Positions 14,823 through 24,370 of a DNA stretch of 64,000 bases are shown one piece after another (position 1 is the stretch's first letter; each line of letters starts with the position of its first letter). The notes beneath the pieces were generated by a model that was not told where the DNA came from, did not search any database, and worked only from the letters and a program-made list of their open reading frames with translations. This DNA comes from Candidatus Anammoxibacter sp. (GTDB lineage Bacteria; Planctomycetota; Brocadiia; Brocadiales; Anammoxibacteraceae): contig JAIQZO010000114.1 of the NCBI GenBank assembly GCA_021777055.1, forward strand, positions 1 to 64,000, written 5' to 3'. Position numbers and translations under genes: made by a program.

Positions 14823-17800
14823 TTCCTCTGCTTTTAACTGCTTTTCAAACCTTTCATCTTTGATCCCTCTTCGTAATTTAAACTCCATAAAACCGCAATA
14901 GCAGCACGGAACCATAAAGATTGCGATCAGCACTACAGTCATCCCACCTACAGTTGGAATAGCCATGGGCTTCATCACATCCGAACCACGCCCCGTAGAT
15001 AAAAGAATGGGTATTAAGGCGAGGATCGTTGTGACGGAAGTCATAATGGCAGGTCGAATTCGTTTTAATCCTGCTTGGACAGTTGCATTTCTGGCATCCT
15101 GGGCAGATGTAATCTTTCTCTTTTTAAATGATTGTTCCAGGTAGGCAGAGATTACAACCCCATCGTCAACTGCAATTCCAAAAAGGGCAATAAATCCAAC
15201 CCATACGGCAACACTCAGATTATAGTCAAAGATATTAAGCAGAATAAATCCACCGGAGAGCGCCACAGGAATACCAGACCAAATAATAATTGATGTAGAA
15301 ACAGACCGAAATTGAAGATATAAGATGAAGAAATTAATAAAAAGGACCATTGGGAGGAGAAGCCCTAGCCGTTTGTTTGCCCGAACCTGGTTTTCAAATT
15401 GTCCGGCCCACTTTATGTAGTATCCTTTTGGCAACTTCAGTTCGCCGGAAGCAATCTTCGCCTGTACAAGTTTATCCGCATCCTCTACAACACTCACCTC
15501 GTCACGATCTCTTGTATTAAAGGTAACATAACCAACCAAAAGGGTGTCTTCGCTTTTAATTACAGATGGACCAATGGTATATTCAATGTTGCAAACCTGA
15601 GTAATAGGAATCTGTGCCCCTGATGGCGTAGGTACAAGCACCTTAGGAAGCATATCAAAACTATCCCTGATCTCACGCAGATATCTAACTCTAACAGGAT
15701 AGCGGTTACGCCCTTCAACTGTCCATGTAATGTTTTTGCCGCCTAAAGCAACCTCTATAACATCTTGAACGTCCTGCAGATTTACGCCATACCTGGCAAC
15801 CGCTTCACGATTGATCTTGAACTCTATATAAGGTTTACCAACTATACGATCGGCTATTACATCTACAGCGCCTGGTACCGTTCTAATAATAGATTCTAAT
15901 TCCAAACCTATCCGTTCTATCTCCTTGAGATCGGCACCAAATATCTTTGCCCCCATCATCGCACGAAGGCCTGATTGAAGCATTACTACTCGGGTCTGGA
16001 TTGGCTGCAACCATGTTGGAGCAACCCCTGGTATATCAGAAATTTCACGAAGATCATTAAGAATTTCATCCTTGGTTATGGCACGTTTATCCGGCCATAT
16101 AAATGTTAGCCATCTCTTAAACCAATCAGGGATATTCTTCTCAGTATACCACCGATCTACCCGGATCTTTCGCCACTCACTTTTTGGTTTCAGATTAACA
16201 TATGTTTCAATCATTGCAACTGGTGCAGGATCAAGGGCTGTCTCAGCACGTCCCAGCTTACCAACCACCATCTCCACTTCAGGTATCTGTTTCATAAGTA
16301 TATCCTGTTTTTTTAGCACTTCAGTAACTTGTGTAAGGCTAGCAGCTGGCAGCAAAGAAGGCATGTATAAAAGTGACCCCTCGTCCAACGATGGCATAAA
16401 CTCACGACCAATACCTGGAAATTTATGTTTCAGCGCAACCCATGGCGGCAGTTTGTTCAAATCCAGATAGACATATTTTAATCCCTTTTCAACTGGCCCG
16501 AAGACTTTATCTACCCCGATCCAGATACTAAATCCTGATACAACGATAAATGTTGGAATGCAAAGAAATAGCTTCTTATGGTCAAGGATCCATCTGAGTG
16601 TAGGTTCATAAATCTTTACAATTGCCCGAGACAATATATTTTCTTCTATGGGCCGTAAACGCTCCTGGGTTATCTGGTAAATAAAAGCTCCGAGAAGAAG
16701 GCCGAGGAGCAAGGAATAAATCCAGGAAGAGGTGCTTGCAATCGTATCAGACCTTCCAAAAAGAAGAACTCGAATAATAACAGAAAATATTATAGCTATG
16801 GAACCACCGACAATAAGAGAGCTACGTTTTTTCCAATTAATCTCTTTCAAGAAAAGATTGCAAAGGACCGGAACAACAATTATGGCCACGATAACTGACC
16901 CTAAGAGAGCAAACGTCTTTGTATAGGCCAGGGGTTTAAAGAGTTTTCCCTCCTGGCTTTGCATAAAGAAAACCGGGATAAAAGAGACAATTGTTGTAGA
17001 TACTGCCGTTATAATAGCGCCCCCAACCTCCTTGGCAGCCTCATAAATGATCTCTATTCGTGGTTTAGTGCCATCTGACTCCGTCAGGTTGGTATAGATA
17101 TTTTCCGTCATGATGATACCCATGTCCACCATTGTGCCAATAGCGATTGCTATTCCCGAAAGGGACATGATATTGGAATCTACACCTAAATAATACATTG
17201 CAATAAATGACATGATTACCGCTAACGGTAAGGTTGACGCGACTACTAATGAAGTTCTGATATGAAGTAAAAAGAAAAGTATAACAATAATCGTTATAAT
17301 GATTTCCTCTGTTAATGCCTCTTTGAGTGTTCCAATTGTCTCTTGAATAAGCTGGGTTCGATCATAAAAAGGGACGATATGCACTCCGCTAGGTAAGCCA
17401 GGCGATATCTCCTTAATCTTTTCCTTTACGGCATTAATTACCTGTAGAGGATTTTCCCCGTATCTCATAGTAACAACCGCTCCAGTTACATCTGCACCCT
17501 CTTTATCAAGGGCCCCACGACGGAAATCAGGGCCAAGTGATACAGTTGCAACATTTTTAACATACAAAGGTGTACCTTTTGCAGCTTTTACTACAATATT
17601 TTCCACGTCACTAACCGTTTTAATAAACCCTACACCACGAATGATAAATTCCATCCCATAGTTTTCTATCACCTTGGCACCCACATCAACATTAGATCGG
17701 CTCACAGAGTTAAATATCTCCGCCAGAGTCACATTGTGGGCGCGCATACGGTTGGGATCAACATCAATCTGGTACTGCTTAACATATCCTCCTACAGAAG

Positions 17801-18494
17801 CCACTTCGGCAACACCATCTGCCGCATTAAGTTGATATCTTACGTACCAGTCCTGTATGGAACGTAATTCACCTTGATTTTGCTCTGACTTAACAAGTTG
17901 CGCATCACCTAACGGACATATACCGGGATCGTTAAATGTGCGTTGGAATTCTAAGGGGTGATCATGCTTAGGACATTGTCCAGATTTATCAGCAACTATA
18001 GATGGATCTTCCGGGCAGACAAAAACACCACCGGAGTGATTAGGACAGTAATATCCATTCTCTACCGTATACCAGAATATCTGTCCCAAAGCCGTAGCAT
18101 CAGGGCCAAGAACGGGGATCACGTCAGGAGGAAGCAACTGCTTCGCAACATTCAGGCGTTCTAAAATACGTGACCTAGCCCAATAAAAGTCAATCTTATC
18201 TTTAAAAATGATATAAATAACAGAAAAGCCAAAACCTGAATATGAGCGTATAACCTTGACCCCGGGAACACCTTCTAGACTTGTAGTTAAAGGATAAGTT
18301 ATCTGATCTTCCACTGTCTGCGGGTCACGTCCGGGCCAGTCGGTAAAGACAATGGATTGGTTTTCACCTATATCAGGAATGGCATCTACCGGAATATTCT
18401 TTATTGCATAATAACCAAGGCCGATTGTAACCAGGATAATAACAAGAACGATAAACGTGTTTTCCAGGCAAAACCGCAATAGTCTGTTAATCAT
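14817..18494 (-). CDS. CusA/CzcA-family heavy-metal efflux RND pump with Cys-rich insertion
   Basis: 1,225 residues, about 180 more than E. coli CusA. It is a proton-driven inner-membrane trimer moving metal ions into the periplasmic adaptor and outer channel. Features include the N-terminal membrane helix and IPVDAIPDIGENQSIVFTDW (about 34-53), the membrane helix GIAIAIGTMVDMGIIMTEN bearing the heavy-metal RND acidic pair, and a second membrane bundle containing GFIALFGIAVDDGVVISAYL. Residues about 146-207 form an insertion, absent from typical CusA, with YYCPNHSGG, VCPED, QCPKHDHP and ICPLG (C150, C160, C174, C193), resembling the heavy-metal-binding domain of adaptor proteins. CusB lies upstream on the same strand, separated by a palindromic element. 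Specificity (Cu, Ag, Zn, Co) cannot be read from sequence alone. Confidence 0.92.
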   Translation of the reverse strand: MINRLLRFCLENTFIVLVIILVTIGLGYYAIKNIPVDAIPDIGENQSIVFTDWPGRDPQTVEDQITYPLTTSLEGVPGVKVIRSYSGFGFSVIYIIFKDKIDFYWARSRILERLNVAKQLLPPDVIPVLGPDATALGQIFWYTVENGYYCPNHSGGVFVCPEDPSIVADKSGQCPKHDHPLEFQRTFNDPGICPLGDAQLVKSEQNQGELRSIQDWYVRYQLNAADGVAEVASVGGYVKQYQIDVDPNRMRAHNVTLAEIFNSVSRSNVDVGAKVIENYGMEFIIRGVGFIKTVSDVENIVVKAAKGTPLYVKNVATVSLGPDFRRGALDKEGADVTGAVVTMRYGENPLQVINAVKEKIKEISPGLPSGVHIVPFYDRTQLIQETIGTLKEALTEEIIITIIVILFFLLHIRTSLVVASTLPLAVIMSFIAMYYLGVDSNIMSLSGIAIAIGTMVDMGIIMTENIYTNLTESDGTKPRIEIIYEAAKEVGGAIITAVSTTIVSFIPVFFMQSQEGKLFKPLAYTKTFALLGSVIVAIIVVPVLCNLFLKEINWKKRSSLIVGGSIAIIFSVIIRVLLFGRSDTIASTSSWIYSLLLGLLLGAFIYQITQERLRPIEENILSRAIVKIYEPTLRWILDHKKLFLCIPTFIVVSGFSIWIGVDKVFGPVEKGLKYVYLDLNKLPPWVALKHKFPGIGREFMPSLDEGSLLYMPSLLPAASLTQVTEVLKKQDILMKQIPEVEMVVGKLGRAETALDPAPVAMIETYVNLKPKSEWRKIRVDRWYTEKNIPDWFKRWLTFIWPDKRAITKDEILNDLREISDIPGVAPTWLQPIQTRVVMLQSGLRAMMGAKIFGADLKEIERIGLELESIIRTVPGAVDVIADRIVGKPYIEFKINREAVARYGVNLQDVQDVIEVALGGKNITWTVEGRNRYPVRVRYLREIRDSFDMLPKVLVPTPSGAQIPITQVCNIEYTIGPSVIKSEDTLLVGYVTFNTRDRDEVSVVEDADKLVQAKIASGELKLPKGYYIKWAGQFENQVRANKRLGLLLPMVLFINFFILYLQFRSVSTSIIIWSGIPVALSGGFILLNIFDYNLSVAVWVGFIALFGIAVDDGVVISAYLEQSFKKRKITSAQDARNATVQAGLKRIRPAIMTSVTTILALIPILLSTGRGSDVMKPMAIPTVGGMTVVLIAIFMVPCCYCGFMEFKLRRGIKDERFEKQLKAEES

Positions 18495-18647
18495 AATTTG
18501 TTAAAGTAAATTTTGTCCATGTACAAAAATAAAGCGCGGTTTAAATTAACATTTTCGACTGACTTTTAGCTATCAAGTTAGCTCCAAATACATAATCTTA
18601 ATTTTAATCAACCTATGACGATTAAGATTATGAGCATAGCACTTATT

Positions 18648-18846
18648 TGCCCCTGAAAGGGGCTGATATACCAGCCCAGGGCAACGCCCTGGGACAAAAC
18701 CACAAAAAAATATAGCCCTGTAAGGGCGTAACATACATTGGCTATGAATCGTGGAAATATGTTGCACCCATTCAGGGTGCAAATTAATGGTTACCTTTGA
18801 CCCAGGGCGCTGCCCTGGGCTGGTATGTATAACCCCATCGGGGTAT
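18648..18846. repeat. Palindrome-rich dispersed element between cusA and cusB
   Basis: Six hairpin units fall in 200 bp: GCCCCTGAAAGGGGC (18649-18663), CCAGGGCAACGCCCTGG (18675-18692 area), AGCCCTGTAAGGGC (18713-18726), TGCACCCATTCAGGGTGCA (18763-18781), CCAGGGCGCTGCCCTGG (18801-18818) and ACCCCATCGGGGT (18832-18844). The outer CAGCCCAGGGC units, with the flanking ATATACC and GGTATGTAT, are inverted relative to each other, so the whole element is roughly symmetrical. A 69-codon open frame across it is a by-product. The remainder of the 18495-19113 gap is AT-rich without a recognisable gene. Confidence 0.7.
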
Positions 18847-19045
18847 TTTACATATCTTTAAATCTTTAATTCTTTATATTTTAAGTTAACTGCAATTTAT
18901 CTTCTTAATCATGAACCACTCACTGCGATTATGACTATAGTGCTTTTTAGTTGTCAATACCTCATCACTGCATCAATAATCTGCAACTATTTACAGTAAA
19001 TTGGATACTAATATTATGATTAAAAACATGTTTAAAGGATTACAA

Positions 19046-19118
19046 ATCTATGATTTATTCTGAATTCTGTCTCCTGAATTCTATATTCCAAATTTAGTTG
19101 CAACTTTTCCGCACTATG
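19046..19118. repeat. TTATTCTGAATTCTGT-type dispersed repeat
   Basis: CAAATCTATGATTTATTCTG, then GAATTCTGTCTCCTGAATTC and TTTAGTTGCAACTTTTCCGC, is close to the block at 27486-27558 (same order, ending GGTTGCAGCTTCGCC). The two copies are about 70-75 bp each. Function unknown. Confidence 0.5.
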
Positions 19119-21156
19119 GTATTTCATTTTCTAATGTACCACAATTTAACATCTTTGACCCGAAATACGGGTTACCTATCTCGCCATTTTCCTGAACCCA
19201 TGACGCTTCTGCCATTGGGCAAAAGAAGATATAGACCTTCTTTGTCTCTTTTAACCTGTAATGAAACTCTTCAACATATTCTCGCAAATTCTTACTGATA
19301 TTCTTAAATGCTTCACGTGTTTCATCTAATGACTTACCACTCATATCAGCCAGTTGATGATCCATATGAGCAAACTTTTTCATTAGTTCTTTATATACAT
19401 TTTCAGGTAAATCAAGATTGTTTCCCTTTATTTTTTTCACTTTCTCTTCCATTGATAATATACTTTTTTCTATTCCGTCCATTGAATCATTGGCAAGTCG
19501 CGTCCTAATAGAAAAATAAACATCAATTATCCTACTAATCGCATCTCTAAATTGCGGAGCATCAAAGGTATAATCAGTAAGAACAGAATCAGGCATTTTA
19601 TCTTCTTTGCCATCTCTCTCATTAAATCCAGATCCTTCAGCAAAAAGGAGGCTTGGCTTGCCTAATAATTGCATTTGCGAATCAATAAGAAAATTGCCTT
19701 TGGTAACTACTCTTTCTCCCAACTTTAGTCCCGCAATCACATGATAATAACCATCCGCCTTTGGGCCTAGTTTGACTTCCCTTGGTTCGTAATTAGCTTC
19801 TTGTTTTTCTACATAAACAACATTCCGAAGTCCTGTATAAAGTACCGCACTATGGGGTACAGATAGAACTCCCTGGTGATTGTGAAGGGATGATTCAGAA
19901 ATACCCATATCCATTCCCTTCATCCCAAAACCACTTTGTTGCCTTTTACCAACAGGTTCCAAACGCATTCCACATTCCGGACAATTATCAGGCTGGTCGG
20001 AGGTGATATCAGGATGCATCGGGCACATATATTTACCGGCAATATCAGGATCAAAGATAATACCGTTAGCACCAAACCTCGCCTTGATTACTGCGTTTGC
20101 AAACATGCCAGGTTTAAGTTTTCCATCACGATTATCCATATTTACCCTTACACGAACAGCCCTGGTATCCTCATCAAGAAACGGATCTATAAAAACTACA
20201 GTCCCATGGAAGACTTCTCCCGGAAAAGACTCTGTAGACACCTCCACATCCTGACCATACATTATCCATGGGAGGTCATATTCATATATATCAAGATATA
20301 ACCATACGCGACTTAGGTCGGCTATGGTAAAAAGTCTATCACCTGTTTTTACATACATTCCTTCAAAAACGTTTTTATCAATGACCGTTCCACCTGTAGG
20401 CGCATATATGGTCAGGGAAGTTTCCGTTTTTTGTGTCTGTTCAAGTTTTTTTATTTGATCTTCTGTAATTCCCCAAAGCAATAGCCTATCACGGGTATTT
20501 TTTAGTAATGAAGTTGACCCTGCAACGGTTTCGCGAATAGAACTCTTCTGCAAGGTCTTTAACCCCTTATAGGCAATAAGATATTCGTTTTGCGCAGAAA
20601 CCAGTTCCGGGCTATAAATAAAAACCAGGTGCTCATTTTTTTGAACAATTGTTCCTGTAAAGTTTACATAAAGCTTGTCAATTCTCCCACCAGTCCATGA
20701 TGTCACATGAGACACCTTGCTCTCATCGTAATTGATCTTACCTACTGTATAAATTGATTTTGTTAATTCTTTGTAACCAACAGGCTCAGTTTTAACCGCC
20801 GCGAGTTGCCGAGCTCTCTCGCCCAATTTCAGGCTGGCTTTGCCTCCCCCACCAGCATCTTCCTTCATTGGAATCAAATCCATACTACATATAGGACAAC
20901 GGCCAGGGCCGTCCTGTTTAATCTGAGGATGCATACTACATGTCCAGAAAAGGATATTTTCTGTACTTTCTTTTGTTGTTTTTTGATGTAGAGGGGAAAT
21001 CTCTGTTTCTTTTTCACTTATAAGAAAACCAGCAAGTATACCTATGCCAAGTGTGATAATTATAATCAATATGAAAACCGGAGTAGAACTATAGATATGG
21101 GATTTCTTAATTTTACTAAAGTTATTGTTTTGTAAGTTATCTATGTTATTGTCCAT
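19114..21156 (-). CDS. CusB-type RND periplasmic adaptor with two metal-binding domains and DUF3347-like tail
   Basis: 680 residues from ATG at 21156 (GGAGAAG upstream), longer than the usual 400-500. A single membrane anchor is at about 25-45. A first heavy-metal-binding domain reads WTCSMHPQIK...GRCPICSMDLIPM. The adaptor core has the hairpin and lipoyl-like strands (LSLTIYAPTGGTVIDKNVFEG, VWLYLDIYEYDLPWI). A second metal-binding motif, YMCPMHPD...NCPECGMRLEPVG, is followed by GKRQQSGFGMKGMDMGIS, rich in Met. The C-terminal ~160 residues end in YIFFCPMAEASWVQENGEIGNPYFGSKMLNCG, the DUF3347 signature. I infer metal capture, possibly copper, and delivery to the RND pump. It lies between the NtrC-type regulator and cusA. 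Confidence 0.9.
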   Translation of the reverse strand: MDNNIDNLQNNNFSKIKKSHIYSSTPVFILIIIITLGIGILAGFLISEKETEISPLHQKTTKESTENILFWTCSMHPQIKQDGPGRCPICSMDLIPMKEDAGGGGKASLKLGERARQLAAVKTEPVGYKELTKSIYTVGKINYDESKVSHVTSWTGGRIDKLYVNFTGTIVQKNEHLVFIYSPELVSAQNEYLIAYKGLKTLQKSSIRETVAGSTSLLKNTRDRLLLWGITEDQIKKLEQTQKTETSLTIYAPTGGTVIDKNVFEGMYVKTGDRLFTIADLSRVWLYLDIYEYDLPWIMYGQDVEVSTESFPGEVFHGTVVFIDPFLDEDTRAVRVRVNMDNRDGKLKPGMFANAVIKARFGANGIIFDPDIAGKYMCPMHPDITSDQPDNCPECGMRLEPVGKRQQSGFGMKGMDMGISESSLHNHQGVLSVPHSAVLYTGLRNVVYVEKQEANYEPREVKLGPKADGYYHVIAGLKLGERVVTKGNFLIDSQMQLLGKPSLLFAEGSGFNERDGKEDKMPDSVLTDYTFDAPQFRDAISRIIDVYFSIRTRLANDSMDGIEKSILSMEEKVKKIKGNNLDLPENVYKELMKKFAHMDHQLADMSGKSLDETREAFKNISKNLREYVEEFHYRLKETKKVYIFFCPMAEASWVQENGEIGNPYFGSKMLNCGTLENEIP

Positions 21157-21289
21157 TTTCTTCTCCACGAAAATCAAATATATTTGTTTGATTCCAAAAT
21201 GTATTACTAATCCAAAGAAGAGAACCAGAAATATAATGATAAATAGGAATGTCTTGTTTTAGGCTTTCCGTGCCCGCAAAAATAAATAC

Positions 21290-22678
21290 TCAATCAAATG
21301 AAGTCTCTTTTAAATTATATTTTTCCATGCGATAGATTAAAGTAGCACGAGATATTCCCAATAATTTTGCCGCCATTGTCTGGTTTCCTTTCACCTTATC
21401 CAATGCATTTTCTAACAAAAACTTTTCTACCTCTTCAAGGGATAGACCTGAATCAAGGAGATCAAACAGGGTCTCTCTGGCCCTGTTATTCCCCCCATTT
21501 TTTACGAGCACTCTATTTGGAAGGTGATCAGGCAAGATATCCCCTCCTTCACTCAATATCAAGGCCCTTTCAATAGCATTCTCGACCTCCCGCACATTAC
21601 CGGGCCATTCATATTCATTCAAAAAATGAAAAGCTTCCGGAGTTACCGTTGTTTCATTTTTTCCGGTATTTTGAATTGAATATTTTTTCACGAAATGATT
21701 TACAAGAAGCGCAATATCATCTTTTCTCTTTCTCAAAGGGGGCAGGTAGATAGGAAATATATTTATACGATGGTAGAGATCTTCCCTAAAGGAATTTTTC
21801 TTTATTAGGACTTCAATGTCCTTGTTTGTAGCAGCAAGTATCCTTACGTCTATTTCAATATCTTTTTCAGAACCTAGTGGACTTATGACCCTTTCCTGAA
21901 TGGCCCTTAATAATTGCACCTGTATATCAAGTGTAATATCTCCAATGTCATCAAGAAATAGTGTGCCTTTATCTGCAAGAAGAAATTTCCCTTTTTTTTC
22001 TGTAACGGCACTGGTAAAAGCACCTTTTTTGTGGCCAAAGAGTTCACTGGCAATAAGTTCTTTTGGTATGGCATTACAATTGACAGCAACAAAAGGGCCA
22101 TCTTTACGAATACTGTTATAATGTATGGAATGCGCTACGATTTCTTTCCCCGTACCTGTTTCGCCAGTTATTAGCACTGTAGAATCTGTTTTAGATACTT
22201 TTTTTATTAACTGAAAAACCTCTTGCATGACAACACTTTTACCAACAAAGTTAGCAAAACTGAACTTCTCTGATAATTTTTCCTTCAGCATCCTGTTTTC
22301 TATCTGCATTGCACTGTATGCGATGGCATTTCTGCACTTAAGCTTTAACTCTTCTTTGCTACACGGTTTTGAAATAAAATCGTATGCACCTAATTTCATG
22401 GCATCAACTGCACTACTAACTGTCCCATAGGCAGTCAACAATATGACGCTAGTCTCAGGACTATATTTCTTTATCTTTGACAGGAGTTCAATACCACTCA
22501 TCTCCGGCATCTTATAATCGGTAATTACGAGCTCGCAGCTATGATCAAACATGTATGAAAGGCAGGAATGTGGTTCGTAAAAGGCAACGACATTATATCC
22601 TTCTTCTTCCAAGATAAAGGTCAACATTTTTGTGAGATTCTTGTCGTCGTCTACAATGATGATGTTTTTATCGTTCAT
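21290..22678 (-). CDS. NtrC-family sigma-54-dependent response regulator
   Basis: 462 residues. The receiver domain has the acidic pocket D10-D12 and phospho-acceptor D54 in VITDYKMPEMSG, then the sigma-54 AAA+ domain with Walker A GETGTGKE, the sigma-54 contact loop GAFTSA, and Walker B GTLFLDDIGD. A Fis-type helix-turn-helix (KGNQTMAAKLLGISRATLIYRMEKY) ends the protein. It is the likely partner of the kinase at 12208-13629 and, by position, a regulator of the cusBA genes immediately downstream. I looked for a -24/-12 promoter with correct spacing upstream of cusB and did not find a convincing one, so the target promoter is unproven. Confidence 0.93.
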   Translation of the reverse strand: MNDKNIIIVDDDKNLTKMLTFILEEEGYNVVAFYEPHSCLSYMFDHSCELVITDYKMPEMSGIELLSKIKKYSPETSVILLTAYGTVSSAVDAMKLGAYDFISKPCSKEELKLKCRNAIAYSAMQIENRMLKEKLSEKFSFANFVGKSVVMQEVFQLIKKVSKTDSTVLITGETGTGKEIVAHSIHYNSIRKDGPFVAVNCNAIPKELIASELFGHKKGAFTSAVTEKKGKFLLADKGTLFLDDIGDITLDIQVQLLRAIQERVISPLGSEKDIEIDVRILAATNKDIEVLIKKNSFREDLYHRINIFPIYLPPLRKRKDDIALLVNHFVKKYSIQNTGKNETTVTPEAFHFLNEYEWPGNVREVENAIERALILSEGGDILPDHLPNRVLVKNGGNNRARETLFDLLDSGLSLEEVEKFLLENALDKVKGNQTMAAKLLGISRATLIYRMEKYNLKETSFD

Positions 22679-23791
22679 AGTTATTTCCAGAGAGAAGGTA
22701 CAATATCATCCCAATTTAATAATAGATGTTACCATTATTGTGCAAAATAAAATTTCGATTTTATATAAATGGACCGCATTGCCCGGCTAACTTTTTGCGG
22801 TGAGAAAACGTTTTTTATGAACATTTTCCAATATCATAGCGCGAAAAAGTGCCTAAAGTGCCTAAAGTGCCTAAAGTGCCTAAAGTGCCTAAAGTGCCTA
22901 AAGTTAATAGTGTTGTTTTTTATTAATAATAAATAAAATTCTATAATTTTAGCTCATTTTAGGCACTCAATGTTAGTACGCATATGTGTGAAGCAAATAG
23001 CTAACTGGACAACACTGATAAATGGACCATTTAATCTTCAAATACCGCAAAACAAATCCCTCTTAATTCAACTTCTGCGAAGGATTGAAATGCATGGAGA
23101 TTTCATTATTAATTCAACAGCATTGGTATACTCACATTTCATACCAAACACAAAACAAAGCATGAAAATGTTTAATATGCCATTATAAATATAACTTAAG
23201 TCTTTATAAGATACTATATTAAAAAAGAATACCTAAAGCATATAGAGCAACAATTCTTTCTTATGGTGAGTGATTATGAACGGAAGCTTACAATAAACAA
23301 TTGTTCACTGTTTGATATGCTACCATCCATGTGTGATTTGATACAGAAGGAACCTGTTTTTGGAAACGGGATAAACTCATCTGGGAGAGAAACGGAACAT
23401 TAATGTTCCGTCTACGGCATATTCCAGAAAGATTGAAGGAAGACTCGCCAAAAGGAATAAGTAATAGAGCGACTCTCATAACTGTAGAGATTTACCTACC
23501 TAAGCAAAAAGAAAAGTCTAGAAGAACATCTGTTGACTCTATTTTCTTAAAAAGAGGATTGAAACTGTGTTAAAAACTGCCTTAAAGAAAGTAAGGATCA
23601 TACTTTGAGTAAATAACGCTGAAGGTAAAAGCATAAAGCATTTTTGGTTGCCAGGCTAATGTTAAAAAGCAAAAGCCACAGGATTTTTACCTTTAAGCTT
23701 TACCTTATGCCTATCCGCCTGCGTAGGTACTATTTGTTAACAAAAAGAATTTAGATCGAATGGCTACCGCCAATACAACATAGACGTTGTA
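22679..23791. other. 1.1-kb intergenic region with a 9-bp tandem repeat
   Basis: Apart from the tandem repeat at 22846-22904, I see only AT-rich sequence. Short open frames at 22970-23188 (+) and 23288-23479 (-) have no recognisable family, no good ribosome site and no conserved motifs, so I do not call them genes. The promoter of the NtrC-type regulator should lie near 22680-22800. Confidence 0.5.
22846..22904. repeat. Six tandem copies of AAAGTGCCT plus a partial seventh
   Basis: Perfect 9-bp units run from 22846 to 22899 and continue with AAAGT. An inverted copy TTTAGGCACT follows at 22958-22967, so the repeat could pair with it across a 53-bp AT-rich loop. The array is upstream of the NtrC-type regulator. 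Confidence 0.85.
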
Positions 23792-24370
23792 CTACGTTAA
23801 GTCGTTTAACTCTTTCATGCTCTTTTCGTAGCAATTAGGACAAATTCCATGGGAACATTGCATATCAGAATTTTTGCTAAGATATTCCTCAATTGACATC
23901 CAGTCCCCTTCCCCATGCTCACTATTTGTATCATCTCTTATACTCCTGCAAGTACTACAGATAGGAACAATATTCTCAAATACTTTAATCTTTAACTGCA
24001 TTTCCCATCTTTCAAAACATTTATCTATACGCAATACAAGTTCTTTGTTTCTAACCGGCTTTAATAAATAGTCAAGCGCCCCCAATTGTAATGCCTCAAT
24101 CGCCGAATTCAATTCACCAAACCCCGTTATTATCATAACCATAATATCCGGTTGTATCTTTTTCGCCTCTTTAAAAACGTCAATACCACTCATCCCGTCT
24201 AACATTAGATCGGTTATGATTAAAGCAGGTCTATTTTTATTAAGAATATCTAATCCATCTTTGCCATTTGCAGAGGTAAACACCTCATAACCGTTGTTTC
24301 TTAATACATGACCTAAACTTGCAAGAATAGTTTCTTCGTCATCAATTAGCAGAATGGACTTTTTTCTCAT
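23792..24370 (-). CDS. Response regulator with a Cys-rich C-terminal motif
   Basis: 192 residues. The receiver domain is complete (DDEE near residues 10-13, phospho-acceptor D54 in IITDLMLDGMSG, switch Thr in MIITGFGE, Lys in LLKPVRNKEL). It ends in a 55-residue tail, ICSTCRSIRDD...WMSIEEYL, then QCSHGICPNCYEKSM. This CxxC...CSHGxCPxC pattern recurs at the ends of many environmental two-component proteins and probably binds a metal or cofactor; it is not a DNA-binding domain. The start overlaps the upstream kinase gene by 29 bp, so the pair is co-translated. I infer a single-pair signalling system whose output is protein-protein or redox-linked. Confidence 0.85.
   Translation of the reverse strand: MRKKSILLIDDEETILASLGHVLRNNGYEVFTSANGKDGLDILNKNRPALIITDLMLDGMSGIDVFKEAKKIQPDIMVMIITGFGELNSAIEALQLGALDYLLKPVRNKELVLRIDKCFERWEMQLKIKVFENIVPICSTCRSIRDDTNSEHGEGDWMSIEEYLSKNSDMQCSHGICPNCYEKSMKELNDLT

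Noticed and set aside
18573-18782. 69-codon minus-strand frame between cusA and cusB
   Set aside because: It is made of palindrome units (MHPEWVQH...PGRCPGLVYQPLSG) of the dispersed element and is not a gene.
21180-21290. Sigma-54 promoter upstream of cusB
   Set aside because: GGGCACGGAAAGCC looks like a -24/-12 pair but the GG-to-GC spacing is 8 rather than 10 bp.
22970-23479. Two small open frames in the 22.7-23.8 kb gap
   Set aside because: Neither has a ribosome site, family motif or conserved composition. Coding status is not supported.
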